Below are positions 55,805-63,749 of a stretch of 64,000 nucleotides of DNA, piece by piece. Below the pieces are notes generated by a model. That model was not told the origin of the DNA. It worked only from the letters and a program-made list of their open reading frames with translations, and made no database searches. A program made the position numbers and the translations under genes. The DNA is from Halotalea alkalilenta DSM 17697 (GTDB lineage Bacteria; Pseudomonadota; Gammaproteobacteria; Pseudomonadales; Halomonadaceae): positions 139,341-203,340 of the forward strand of contig NZ_KK211232.1 of assembly GCF_000621205.1 (NCBI RefSeq), read 5' to 3'. Each line of letters begins with the position of its first letter. The first letter of the stretch is position 1.

Positions 55805-56935
55805 TCAATAGAGCGCGTGTGCGTCACGTTCGATCTCGGCCACGCGCACCCGCCTCCACATCTTGACGTAGCACCAGCTGGTATAGGCGAGGATGACCGG
55901 CGTCATCACCAGCGCGACCCAGAACATCACCGACAGGGTCAACTGGCTCGAGGTCGCATCCCATAGCGTCAGGCTCGCCTCCGGCTGAAGGCTCGAGGGC
56001 ATCAGGAACGGGAACATCGCCACCCCCGCGGAAGCGATCACCGCGGCCACGCTCAACGAACTGGTCACCAGCGCCAGGCCCGGGCGTGAGCCCCAGGCCA
56101 AAAGCCAGGTAGCCAGAATCATCGCGATCCCCAGCATCGGCGCGAGCCAGGCATGGATTCCCACGCCGTCGAGCCAAGCAGCCCCGACCACCTGCTTGTC
56201 GAGCAGACGCATCGCACCCGAAACGTCCCCGATCGCGGCGAGTCGATAGCCCATGCCCGAGGTGATCATCCACACGCCAGCGAGCAGATAGAGCACCAGC
56301 AGAAGCGGCCCGGCGCCGAGCACTATGCGTCTCGCCCGCGTGGCGACCCGTTCATCGGCGCGCGCCATCAGCCAAACCCCGCCGTGAATGCTGAGCATCA
56401 GTACCGAGACGAGGCCGCAGAGCAACGCGAAGGGATTGAGCAGCCCGAAGAAGCTGCCGGCGTAGCTCGCCCGCATCAGCCCATCGACCTCGAGCGGCAC
56501 GCCCTGGAGCAGATTGCCGAAAGCGACGCCGAAGACCAAGGCGGGTACCAGGCTTCCGAACCAGATCAGCCAGTCCCAGCTGGAGCGCCAGCGAGTCGAC
56601 TCGATCTTCGAGCGGTAGTCGAAACCTACCGGGCGGAAGAACAGCGCCAGCAGTACCAGCAGCATCGCAAAGTAGAAGCTTGAGAACGCGATCGCATAGA
56701 CCACCGGCCAAGCGGCGAAGATCGCCCCACCGGCAGTGATCAGCCAGACCTGGTTGCCATCCCAGTGCGGCGCGATGGTGTTGATCGCCGAGCGCCGCTC
56801 GGCGTCACTGCGCCCCACCACCGGCAGCAGGATGCCGGTCCCCATGTCCATGCCGTCGGCGATCGCGAAGCCGATCAGCAGCACGCCGATCAAGCACCAC
56901 CAGATCAATTTGAGCAGTTCGTAGTCGAGCATCAT
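55805..56935 (-). CDS. cydB: Cytochrome bd ubiquinol oxidase subunit II CydB
   Basis: Inner-membrane subunit of the bd-type terminal oxidase used at low oxygen. 376 residues with about eight or nine spans. The N-terminus LKLIWWCLIGVLLIGFAIADGMDMGTGILLP, given as a region, is the family signature; GNQVWLITAGGAIFAAWP and FRPVGFDYRSKIE follow. The C-terminus VMTPVILAYTSWCYVKMWRRV is also typical. GAGGAAG precedes the ATG. It lies between cydA and cydX in one leftward operon. The assembly transporter cydCD is not in the window. Confidence 0.96.
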   Translation of the reverse strand: MMLDYELLKLIWWCLIGVLLIGFAIADGMDMGTGILLPVVGRSDAERRSAINTIAPHWDGNQVWLITAGGAIFAAWPVVYAIAFSSFYFAMLLVLLALFFRPVGFDYRSKIESTRWRSSWDWLIWFGSLVPALVFGVAFGNLLQGVPLEVDGLMRASYAGSFFGLLNPFALLCGLVSVLMLSIHGGVWLMARADERVATRARRIVLGAGPLLLVLYLLAGVWMITSGMGYRLAAIGDVSGAMRLLDKQVVGAAWLDGVGIHAWLAPMLGIAMILATWLLAWGSRPGLALVTSSLSVAAVIASAGVAMFPFLMPSSLQPEASLTLWDATSSQLTLSVMFWVALVMTPVILAYTSWCYVKMWRRVRVAEIERDAHALY

Positions 56936-56992
56936 CGCTTCCTCGGTATCCCAGGCCGCCGGCGCGGGCGGCGCATTCTTTCGTCTTGTGGC

Positions 56993-58579
56993 TCAGACAC
57001 CGCTCGCCAGGCTCTGCACCGGCTCGCTGGCACGCTGCTCGTGGTGATAGCGCCCGGTATGCAGCGACGAGGGACCGAGCCGCGCGAAGCGGAACATCAG
57101 CCACATCTCGACGATGAGAAGACCGGTGTAGACGGCGATGAAGCCCAGCAGCGAGATCCAAAGATCACGCGGCTCGAGCGACGAAACCGCCATGAAGGTG
57201 GGCAGCATCTCGCCGATCGACCAGGGCTGGCGGCCGAACTCGGCGACGAACCAGCCGGCTTCGGCGGCGATCCACGGCAACGGGATCGACCACAGGCACA
57301 GGCGCAGGAACTTCGGATGCTCGATGAAGCGCCGCTTGAGGCTGATCCAGACCGCGAAGGCGAACACCGCGAGCATCGCCACGCCCGCAGCGACCATGAT
57401 GCGGAAGGCGAAGAACAGCGGAGCGGCGTTGGGAATGCTGTCGCGGGCGGCCTGCTCGATCTGGGCCAGCGTCGCGCCGGCGGGATCGTCGGTGTAGCGA
57501 AGCAGCAGCATGCCGTAGCCAATGTCAGCGACATGCTGGTCCAGGATCGCCCGGGTCTCGCTGGAATCGTCGCCTTCGCGGATTCGTACCAGCGCCGAAT
57601 AGCCGACCGCGCCACTGGCGATGCGCTGGACGTTCTCCTCGATCAGATCCCGAAGTCCAGTCACCGGGGTATCGAAGGAGCGTGTGGCGATCAGCCCGAG
57701 CAGATAGGGTATGCGCAGCGCATAACGGGTCTCCTGGGCCTCCTGGTCGGGAATGCCGAACACGGTGAACGATGCAGGCGCGGGCGCGGTATGCCACTCA
57801 CCCTCGATCGCCGCCAGCTTGTATCTCTGCACTTCGCCAAGCGCATAGCCCGACTCATCGCCGAGGAAGGTCACACCGAGCGTCGAGCAGAGCCCGAAGA
57901 TCGCGGCGAGCCGAAACGAGCGCTTGGCGAAAGCGAGATCCCGCCCCTTGAGCAGGTACCAGGCGCTGATACCGAGCACGAACAGTGCTCCGGTGACGTA
58001 GCCGGCCATGACGGTGTGGACGAACTTGACCTGCGCCACCGGGTTGAGGATCAGCTCGGACAGGCTCTCCATCTCCATGCGCATGGTTTCGGGATTGAAC
58101 ACCGCCCCTACCGGATGCTGCATCCAGCCGTTGGCGACCAGGATCCAGAGCGCGGAGAAGTTCGAGCCGAGCGCGACCAGCCAGGTCACCACCAGGTGCT
58201 GGCGCTTGCTGAGCCGGTCCCAGCCGAAGAAGAACATGCCGACGAAGGTCGACTCGAGGAAGAAGGCGACCAGGCCCTCGATCGCCAGCGGCGCACCGAA
58301 GATGTCGCCGACATAGTGGGAGTAGTAGGACCAGTTGGTGCCGAACTGGAACTCCATGGTCAGCCCAGTGGTGACGCCGAGAGCGAAATTGATGCCGAAC
58401 AGCTTGCCCCAGAACTTGGTCATGTCCCGATAGATGGTCTTGCCGGTGACCACGTAAGTGGTCTCCATGATGGCCAGCATCACGGCCAGTCCCAATGTCA
58501 GCGGCACGAAGATGAAGTGATACATCGCTGTCAGCGCGAACTGCCAGCGGGATAGCTCTACCAGGGATTCAGAGATCAT
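56993..58579 (-). CDS. cydA: Cytochrome bd ubiquinol oxidase subunit I CydA
   Basis: Quinol-oxidising, haem-bearing subunit. 528 residues. SRWQFALTAMYHFIFVPLTLG contains the haem b595 ligand His near residue 19. The Q-loop around GEVQRYKLAAIEGEWHTAPA is of the long type, as in E. coli. WFVAEFGRQPW is the C-terminal quinol-site motif. The ATG at 58579 is chosen by homology; the frame is open to 58654. Likely expression from a promoter in the 400-base interval upstream; I could not find a convincing FNR box there. Confidence 0.96.
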   Translation of the reverse strand: MISESLVELSRWQFALTAMYHFIFVPLTLGLAVMLAIMETTYVVTGKTIYRDMTKFWGKLFGINFALGVTTGLTMEFQFGTNWSYYSHYVGDIFGAPLAIEGLVAFFLESTFVGMFFFGWDRLSKRQHLVVTWLVALGSNFSALWILVANGWMQHPVGAVFNPETMRMEMESLSELILNPVAQVKFVHTVMAGYVTGALFVLGISAWYLLKGRDLAFAKRSFRLAAIFGLCSTLGVTFLGDESGYALGEVQRYKLAAIEGEWHTAPAPASFTVFGIPDQEAQETRYALRIPYLLGLIATRSFDTPVTGLRDLIEENVQRIASGAVGYSALVRIREGDDSSETRAILDQHVADIGYGMLLLRYTDDPAGATLAQIEQAARDSIPNAAPLFFAFRIMVAAGVAMLAVFAFAVWISLKRRFIEHPKFLRLCLWSIPLPWIAAEAGWFVAEFGRQPWSIGEMLPTFMAVSSLEPRDLWISLLGFIAVYTGLLIVEMWLMFRFARLGPSSLHTGRYHHEQRASEPVQSLASGV

Positions 58580-58822
58580 GAAGGTGTCTCGCGGTTTCGA
58601 GCGTCCACAGACGCCGCTATCGTCTATGCGATTTCTCCCTGACAAAGACCACACTCAGAGAGTGGTCATAAGTCTGCTCCTCGCCGCGCTGGGTAGGCTA
58701 TCGGACAGATTGTCGCACTATAAATAGGGTCTTTATCCCCCTTCAGAGAGCTGAAAAGACCGCCTGACACGAATCGATAGTTTTTTTTCATCTTCTTCGA
58801 GGAACTTTTACCGACTGGGGAC
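58580..58822. other. cydA upstream region
   Basis: No gene seen. On the minus strand TATAGT in CTATTTATAGTGCG near 58715 is the best -10 candidate for cydA. A GACCAC/GTGGTC repeat (58647-58667) would fold in its leader. An eight-T run lies near 58783. No clear FNR or ArcA consensus was recognised. Confidence 0.35.
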
Positions 58823-58853
58823 ATGACAAATCGAACAGTGTTTTCTATAGTGT
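58823..58853 (+). promoter_or_regulatory. Sigma-70 promoter ahead of the first OmpW gene
   Basis: ATGACA (58823-58828), a 17-base spacer and TATAGT (58846-58851) make a good promoter pair. The 13-base sequence around the -10 is shared with the lipoprotein promoter at 53784. The leader to the start codon at 58994 is long, about 135 bases. Confidence 0.6.
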
Positions 58854-58993
58854 GCGCACGCTCCTGAAAAGATAGGTTTCAAACCCCAGGGAGCACTTTC
58901 AGGTCCGCCACATGCCAGCGATGGTAGTGCAACGGATTCGTGACGGGCCCAGATGTCAGGATGGGCGGATTCGCCCAGAGCAAGGAGATACGC

Positions 58994-59572
58994 ATGAAAT
59001 CTGTCAAGATTCTTTCCGCCGCGATCGTCGCCGGCACCGCAACCTTCGGCGCGCAGCAAGCACTGGCCTACAACGCTGGTGACTTCTTCGCCCGCCTCGA
59101 CGCTACCCGCACCACTTCCACCGCGAGCGGCGATTTCGACGATCAGCGCAGCTTCACAGGCGCCCTGGGCTGGATGTTCGCCGACAAGTTCGGTATCGAG
59201 TTCAACACCGTCGGCCAGCGTCAGGATCTCGAATTCTCCCGCAATGGCCAGGACCAGAGCGCGAAATACCGCCCCTACAGCCTGCTCGCGCAGTGGTATC
59301 CGCTCGGCGGCACTGGCGCTCAGGTCCAGCCCTACGTCGGCGCCGGTGTGACCTATACCCAGTTCGACGATCGCAGCCTGGCAGGCGGCGGCAGCATCGA
59401 CAGCGACAGCTGGAACGGCACCGCGCAGCTGGGTCTCGACTACTTCCTGACCAGCTGGCTGGCGGTGAACGGCAACGTTCAGTACACCGACATGAGCATC
59501 GAGGGTAGCCAGGGCATGAAGCAGGACTTCGACCCGCTGACCGTCGGCGCAGGTCTGACCTTCCGCTTCTAA
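58994..59572 (+). CDS. ompW: OmpW-family outer-membrane protein, copy 1
   Basis: 192-residue, eight-stranded beta-barrel protein with a signal peptide (cleavage after QQALA). The mature start YNAGDFFARLDATRTTS and GALGWMFADKFGIEFNTVG match OmpW, and the protein ends in the outer-membrane sorting signal TFRF. RPYSLLAQWYPLGGTGAQVQPYVGAGV is the second conserved region (part). OmpW proteins form narrow hydrophobic channels and often respond to redox or nutrient change. AAGGAG precedes the ATG. A close paralogue follows downstream, separated by a terminator. Confidence 0.9.
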   Translation: MKSVKILSAAIVAGTATFGAQQALAYNAGDFFARLDATRTTSTASGDFDDQRSFTGALGWMFADKFGIEFNTVGQRQDLEFSRNGQDQSAKYRPYSLLAQWYPLGGTGAQVQPYVGAGVTYTQFDDRSLAGGGSIDSDSWNGTAQLGLDYFLTSWLAVNGNVQYTDMSIEGSQGMKQDFDPLTVGAGLTFRF

Positions 59573-59607
59573 GCATCATCACAGCGACGGTTCGAACCAT
59601 CTCCGCC

Positions 59608-59648
59608 AACGCCGCAGCGCCATTTTGGTGCGCTGCGGCGTTGCTTTA
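59608..59648 (+). terminator. Rho-independent terminator after the first OmpW gene
   Basis: AACGCCGCAGCGC and GCGCTGCGGCGTT form a 13-bp perfect stem with a 9-base loop, followed by GCTTTAAG. It lies 36 bases after the stop, so the second OmpW gene must have its own promoter. Confidence 0.8.
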
Positions 59649-59773
59649 AGTTCAAAAGATGGCACAGCGGACCAATTGATCTATCATTGGTGGGACGAAT
59701 CAACGCTGATGTAACGCAAGCGTTTCGTCAGCGCTAGAAAAAGCATCATTCAAGGGACTAAGGAATCATTCAC

Positions 59774-60358
59774 ATGAAGACTGCAAAGGCTCTCACTGCA
59801 GCCCTTATCGCGGGCGGCACCCTGTTCGGCGCACAGCAGGCGCTGGCCTACAACGCTGGCGACTTCTTTGCACGCATCGACGCAACCCGAGTCGAATCGA
59901 CCTCGAGCGGCACCTTCGACTCCGAGCGCAGCTTCACCGGCGCCCTGGGCTGGATGTTCGCCGACAAGTTCGGGGTCGAGTTCAATACCGTCGGTCAGCG
60001 TCAGGATCTGGACTTCACCTACGGCGGCAGTGACGCGACGCTCAAGTATCGTCCGTTCTCCCTGCTCGCCCAGTTCTATCCGCTCGGCGGAACCGGCGCT
60101 CAGGTCCAGCCCTACATCGGTGCCGGTGTGACCTACACCAAGTTCTCCGATCGCGACCTGCCCGGTGGCGCCCGCGTAGACAGCAACAGCTGGGATCCGA
60201 CCGCGCAGCTCGGCGTCGACTACTTCCTCACCGACTGGATCGCGATCAACGGCAACGTGCAGTACACCAGCCTGCGCCCGGACGTCGACAACGGCATCAA
60301 GGACGACATCAAGATCGATCCGCTCACCATCGGTGCCGGTGTGACCTTCCGCTTCTAA
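59774..60358 (+). CDS. OmpW-family outer-membrane protein, copy 2
   Basis: 194-residue paralogue of the preceding OmpW protein. The signal peptide ends GAQQALA and is nearly the same. SFTGALGWMFADKFG, EFNTVGQRQDL and the C-terminal GAGVTFRF are shared word for word or nearly so; the loops (TYGGSDATLKYR, LRPDVDNGIKDDIKID) differ. This marks a tandem duplication with divergence confined to surface loops. AAGGAA precedes the ATG. It is separated from copy 1 by a terminator and followed by its own terminator, so the two can be regulated separately. Confidence 0.9.
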   Translation: MKTAKALTAALIAGGTLFGAQQALAYNAGDFFARIDATRVESTSSGTFDSERSFTGALGWMFADKFGVEFNTVGQRQDLDFTYGGSDATLKYRPFSLLAQFYPLGGTGAQVQPYIGAGVTYTKFSDRDLPGGARVDSNSWDPTAQLGVDYFLTDWIAINGNVQYTSLRPDVDNGIKDDIKIDPLTIGAGVTFRF

Positions 60359-60404
60359 GGCGATCTTCGCCTGGTTGCACACGCCCCGCCAAATCTGAAC
60401 CACG

Positions 60405-60446
60405 CCCCAAAAGCTGGACATCCCAGTCCAGCCTTTGGGGTGTTTT
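60405..60446 (+). terminator. Rho-independent terminator after the second OmpW gene
   Basis: CCCCAAAAGCTGGAC and GTCCAGCCTTTGGGG pair over 14 of 15 positions around ATCCCA, followed by TGTTTT. It also faces the end of the leftward oxygenase gene and may act on both strands. Confidence 0.85.
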
Positions 60447-60503
60447 GCGAGGGGACCAGCTAAACGCAAAGCCTTTCCTCATCGGTCGGCCGTTTTTGCG
60501 CTT

Positions 60504-61538
60504 TCATACTCCAGTCGCCGCCTCACGGCCCAATGAGTAATAAGGCAGTGCGCCATCCGGCAAGGACGTTTCACCACGTTCGAGACGATCCAGCTGATAG
60601 CGAAAACTCTGCATCGTCTGCGCCAGCAGATGGTCGCCGGAGACCACCTCCGCTCTGCTAGGAGCATCTGGTCGCCTGAAACTGTCGAGCGGGCTGACTA
60701 CGGTTTCATAGTCGACGGTAAAGAACAGAGGGAAAGCATAGCGCTCTTCCCTGACTTTCCTGACCCGATGGCTGGTCGCCACATAATAGCCATTGGTCCA
60801 CAGTTCGAGCAGATCGCCAATGTTCAGAATCAGCGCCTCAGAGTCGTAGGGAACTGCAATCCATTTCCCATCGGTACTGAATACTTCCAAGCCAGGCGCC
60901 GTGGATTTCAGTAGCGTGAAACACTCATAGTCGGTGTGTTCACCGATGCCGGGGCGATCGACCGCTGTGTCGTTGGTGGGATAATGCAGCAGGCGCAATT
61001 GGGAAGGCGGCGTGGTCACATGGCGCAGGAACAGTTCCGGATCCTGGCCGAGGCCGACCGCGAAGGCCCGGAATATCTCACGGCCCAGTTCGAACACCGC
61101 ATTGTAGTAGTCCAGCACGATCTCCCTGAAACCGTTCAACTCCGGCCACTGATTCGGCCCAACCAGCGGCGTTCCGGCGAGTACCGCCGGATGATCCGCA
61201 GGCAGATCCATGGACAGGTCGAATGCTTCCTTGGTATCCGGCTGGCCAGAGGCCATGACTTCCTCGCCAAACGGAACGTATCCACGATGATTGCCGGATC
61301 TGCCGATGTAGACCTTCATCTTTTCCTCCTCAGGCAGCGCGAAGAAACGCTTCGTCACCTCCAGAAGGCGTGCCTGCCTTTCACCCAGGCCATGACCGGT
61401 CAGCTGGGCAAAGCCTACGCAATGCGCCGCATCCGCGAGTTGCCGGACGGTCTTCAGGTAGTTTGGGCCGCTATGGCCTGCAAGCAGCGGGCCTATGTCC
61501 AGGGTCGGAATTTCCTTGAAAGACACGGATATGCTCAT
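60504..61538 (-). CDS. 2-oxoglutarate/Fe(II) oxygenase, isopenicillin-N-synthase-like
   Basis: 344-residue non-haem iron oxygenase. IPTLDIGPLL opens the DIOX_N domain, and GFAQLTGHGLGE, KEAFDLSMDLP and GPNQWPE follow. The core has the iron HxD in GEHTDYECFTLL (near residue 203), the distal His in VATSHRVRK (near 262), and the 2-oxoglutarate Arg in ERYAFPLFF. The layout is that of IPNS, ACC oxidase, the ethylene-forming enzyme and homoarginine hydroxylases; the substrate cannot be told. AAAGGAAAC precedes the ATG. It is the last gene of a three-gene leftward operon, 26 bases after the binding protein. Confidence 0.85.
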   Translation of the reverse strand: MSISVSFKEIPTLDIGPLLAGHSGPNYLKTVRQLADAAHCVGFAQLTGHGLGERQARLLEVTKRFFALPEEEKMKVYIGRSGNHRGYVPFGEEVMASGQPDTKEAFDLSMDLPADHPAVLAGTPLVGPNQWPELNGFREIVLDYYNAVFELGREIFRAFAVGLGQDPELFLRHVTTPPSQLRLLHYPTNDTAVDRPGIGEHTDYECFTLLKSTAPGLEVFSTDGKWIAVPYDSEALILNIGDLLELWTNGYYVATSHRVRKVREERYAFPLFFTVDYETVVSPLDSFRRPDAPSRAEVVSGDHLLAQTMQSFRYQLDRLERGETSLPDGALPYYSLGREAATGV

Positions 61539-61564
61539 TGCTGGTTTCCTTTATCGTGGGCCGT

Positions 61565-62626
61565 TCAAAGTTCGCCGTCTGCAGCCATGCGCGCATAGGT
61601 ATCGTCGAAGCGCAGTTTGATATTGTTCCGGTCCCCCCAGACTTCTCCACCCGGGTAGGCGAGGCCAATCGCCTCGGCGGATGATGCGCCGCTGCCGAAC
61701 AGTCCGCTGTCGAAGGAGAAGCCGGCGATGCTGGCCATGCTGTCGTGTAACCGAGGGTCGGTCATCAGTGCAGCGACTTCGTTGGGATCGTCGTATAAAT
61801 AGGTGGCTTCCAGCTGGGCTTCGTAGCCAGCTCGATCGGTTCCAGCGGCCAGCCCCATTATCTCGCGGGCCTTGCGGCCTTCTTCATCGTCTTTCTGCAT
61901 GACGGAGAGGGTTTCAAACCAAGCGCCGCCCAGCACCTTGCCAAGAACCGGGTGTCGATTGAGAGTTTCACTGTTGACGACGATGCTGTCGGTCAGCTCT
62001 CCAGGCATCTTGCGCGAGTCGAATGCGTTGATCGCGTCCTCGATCTCGAGTATCTCGCTGGCCATCGGGTTCCAGGTCACCATGGCAGTAACCGACGGCT
62101 GGGCGAACAGGGCCACCATGTCGGCATCCGAGGTATTGACCAGGGTAACGTCGCGCTCGCTCATGCCTACGCTTTCCAGTGCCCGGACCAAGAAGTAATG
62201 GGAAATCGAGTACTCGATTAGGTTGACCTTCTCTCCACGCAATTCCTCCAGACTTTTGCCATTTTTCAGGATGATCACGTCATTGCCATTCGAGTAGTCG
62301 GCAATGGCGAGTACGGTGGAGTCCACGCCGGCGGCAGCGGGGATGGTCAATGCGTCCATAGTCGCCATCATGCAAGCGTCGAAGTTTCCGGCGGTGTACT
62401 GGTTGATCGCCTCGATATAGTCATTGATCTGTACGGCCTCCACTTCAATACCGTACTTCTTCGCCCACTTGTCGAGGATGCCCGAGCTTTGCGCGTATTC
62501 CCACGGCATATAGGCGGGATAGAGCGTCCAGCCGATGCGAAAGTGTTCGGCGGCCTGGGTGACGCTGGTCACAACTCCCAACGCAGAGAGCACAATGACC
62601 TGACGGGCGATATGGAGCATGCTCAT
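61565..62626 (-). CDS. ABC-type substrate-binding protein, urea-carboxylase-region (UCA) type
   Basis: 353-residue periplasmic solute-binding protein with a signal peptide (hydrophobic VIVLSALGVVTS, cleavage near TQAA). The mature start FRIGWTLYPAYMPWEYAQSSGI, then NDYIEAINQYTAGNFD, MDALTIPAAAGVDST and IADYSNGNDVIILK resemble the NMT1/TauA-like proteins found beside urea carboxylase, some of which take part in guanidine uptake; I recall this pattern but could not search it. No permease or ATPase gene is next to it. Its ATG overlaps the stop of the isomerase gene (ATGA), and AGAGG precedes it. Confidence 0.75.
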   Translation of the reverse strand: MSMLHIARQVIVLSALGVVTSVTQAAEHFRIGWTLYPAYMPWEYAQSSGILDKWAKKYGIEVEAVQINDYIEAINQYTAGNFDACMMATMDALTIPAAAGVDSTVLAIADYSNGNDVIILKNGKSLEELRGEKVNLIEYSISHYFLVRALESVGMSERDVTLVNTSDADMVALFAQPSVTAMVTWNPMASEILEIEDAINAFDSRKMPGELTDSIVVNSETLNRHPVLGKVLGGAWFETLSVMQKDDEEGRKAREIMGLAAGTDRAGYEAQLEATYLYDDPNEVAALMTDPRLHDSMASIAGFSFDSGLFGSGASSAEAIGLAYPGGEVWGDRNNIKLRFDDTYARMAADGEL

Positions 62627-63507
62627 GGGCAGGTACCTCTGGAAGCGGTAAGTGGACGGCGCATGCCGGCACATGTCTGGAAATGCGTTCGTTCGGTATC
62701 TCCGATCCAGCGGTTTAGCTGCCAGAGGTCGGCTACAGGCTGATCGGTGAACGGCAGGGTGTGCAGGTAACCATCCGGGCCAAACTCAGGGGTCAGGGTG
62801 CTGGTGCTGTAGCCGCGCAGATACTGTGAGTGCCACACGGCCGCCCAGAATCTCTGGTGAAAGGCCAGGCAAGCGGCGTACTCGGGAGCGGCAGGATGCG
62901 GCACTTGGGGGCCCTGCGGGTAGCCCACTCGACCATGCATGTGATGAACCCGTTCGGCGATGGCCAGCATGGTTTGCCAGTCCAGATCGTCATCGAGCAG
63001 GCGCTCGGTGACGACCACCCAATGACTGATGTCGGCCGTCAGGCGCAGCCCTGGCAGATGCCGGATCAGGGCCTCTGTTATCCAGGGATTGAACATCGAG
63101 CGGCTGCGATGAGTCTCGAAGCTCAGCACGACGTCATGACGAGCGCCGATCTGCTGGGCAGCTGCGAAAAAATCGCACTGGACCTGCAGCGGCCATGCAT
63201 CACAGCCGGCTATGACGTTGATCAGCGTAGGGTGCAGGGGCTGCGCGATGCGGATTTTGTTTTCCAGGTCGGTCAGGTGTGCCGCAGGGGTGGCCTTGCG
63301 CTCCGGCACATAGGATCCTCCGGTGCAGATCTCCGCAACGTAGTCTAGGCGGTGCTCTTCCAAGGCTGCGGCCAGCCCTTCGCGCGCTTCAGGGGAGGCA
63401 GGGACCGGGCCCTCTATGCCATCAAAACCGGCTTCCACCGCTTCCCGAGCAGCTTGCCGGGGTACCCCGGAATATCCCCAAAGGGTCTTGAATACCTTGA
63501 GTTGCAT
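62623..63507 (-). CDS. TIM-barrel sugar isomerase/epimerase-like protein
   Basis: 294-residue xylose-isomerase-like TIM barrel (AP_endonuc_2 family). FKTLWGYSG opens the first strand. Candidate metal ligands in order are Glu in VVLSFETHRSR, Asp in LTADISHWVVV, His in HHMHGRVGYPQG and Glu in LTPEFGPDGYLHTLPF. Such proteins isomerise or epimerise keto-sugars or open-chain acids; the substrate is unknown. GGGAGAAG precedes the ATG at 63507. It is the first gene of the operon; palindromes at 63594-63610 lie in its promoter region. The C-terminal tail is unusual and unconserved. Confidence 0.8.
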   Translation of the reverse strand: MQLKVFKTLWGYSGVPRQAAREAVEAGFDGIEGPVPASPEAREGLAAALEEHRLDYVAEICTGGSYVPERKATPAAHLTDLENKIRIAQPLHPTLINVIAGCDAWPLQVQCDFFAAAQQIGARHDVVLSFETHRSRSMFNPWITEALIRHLPGLRLTADISHWVVVTERLLDDDLDWQTMLAIAERVHHMHGRVGYPQGPQVPHPAAPEYAACLAFHQRFWAAVWHSQYLRGYSTSTLTPEFGPDGYLHTLPFTDQPVADLWQLNRWIGDTERTHFQTCAGMRRPLTASRGTCP

Positions 63508-63593
63508 CTTCTTCTCCCCATTCAAGCTGGATAGGCGCAGGAGAAGTGCAAGCTGTGTACCGCACACGGAAAGCTTTATAAAAAATGCCAATT

Positions 63594-63610
63594 TGCATGC
63601 ATTTTTGCAT
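63594..63610 (-). promoter_or_regulatory. Operator-like palindromes ahead of the three-gene operon
   Basis: ATGCA-TTTT-TGCAT (63597-63610) is a perfect 5-4-5 inverted repeat that overlaps the palindrome TGCATGCA (63594-63601). The surroundings are very A/T-rich. It lies about 90 bases upstream of the isomerase start, a good place for a repressor or activator site. No regulator gene for it is in the window. Confidence 0.5.
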
Positions 63611-63683
63611 AAAAATTACGAAAAAGGCTACCATGGAGATAGCCAAGCCGCTCTGATAAAGTGCCATTACATCAGACTGCTGA

Positions 63684-63717
63684 CAAAGCCCTGGCCTCAC
63701 CGCCAGGGCTTTGTTTT
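63684..63717 (+). terminator. Terminator hairpin inside the left end of the insertion sequence
   Basis: CAAAGCCCTGGC and GCCAGGGCTTTG form a 12-bp perfect stem with loop CTCACC, followed by TTTT. It lies 33 bases before the transposase start and would shield the transposase from outside transcription. Confidence 0.8.
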
Positions 63718-63749
63718 GATGAAGGCATACCCTTTGCGAGTATGCCGCC

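Noticed and set aside
56765..58555. 596-codon plus-strand frame
   Set aside because: Antisense to cydA and the start of cydB, whose membrane segments and quinol-site motifs are unmistakable.
58580..58822. FNR box upstream of cydABX
   Set aside because: No TTGAT-N4-ATCAA-like sequence could be found by eye.
63508..63660. Guanidine (ykkC-type) riboswitch ahead of the UCA-type operon
   Set aside because: I looked for the conserved ykkC bulge sequences in the leader and saw only A/T-rich sequence and short palindromes.
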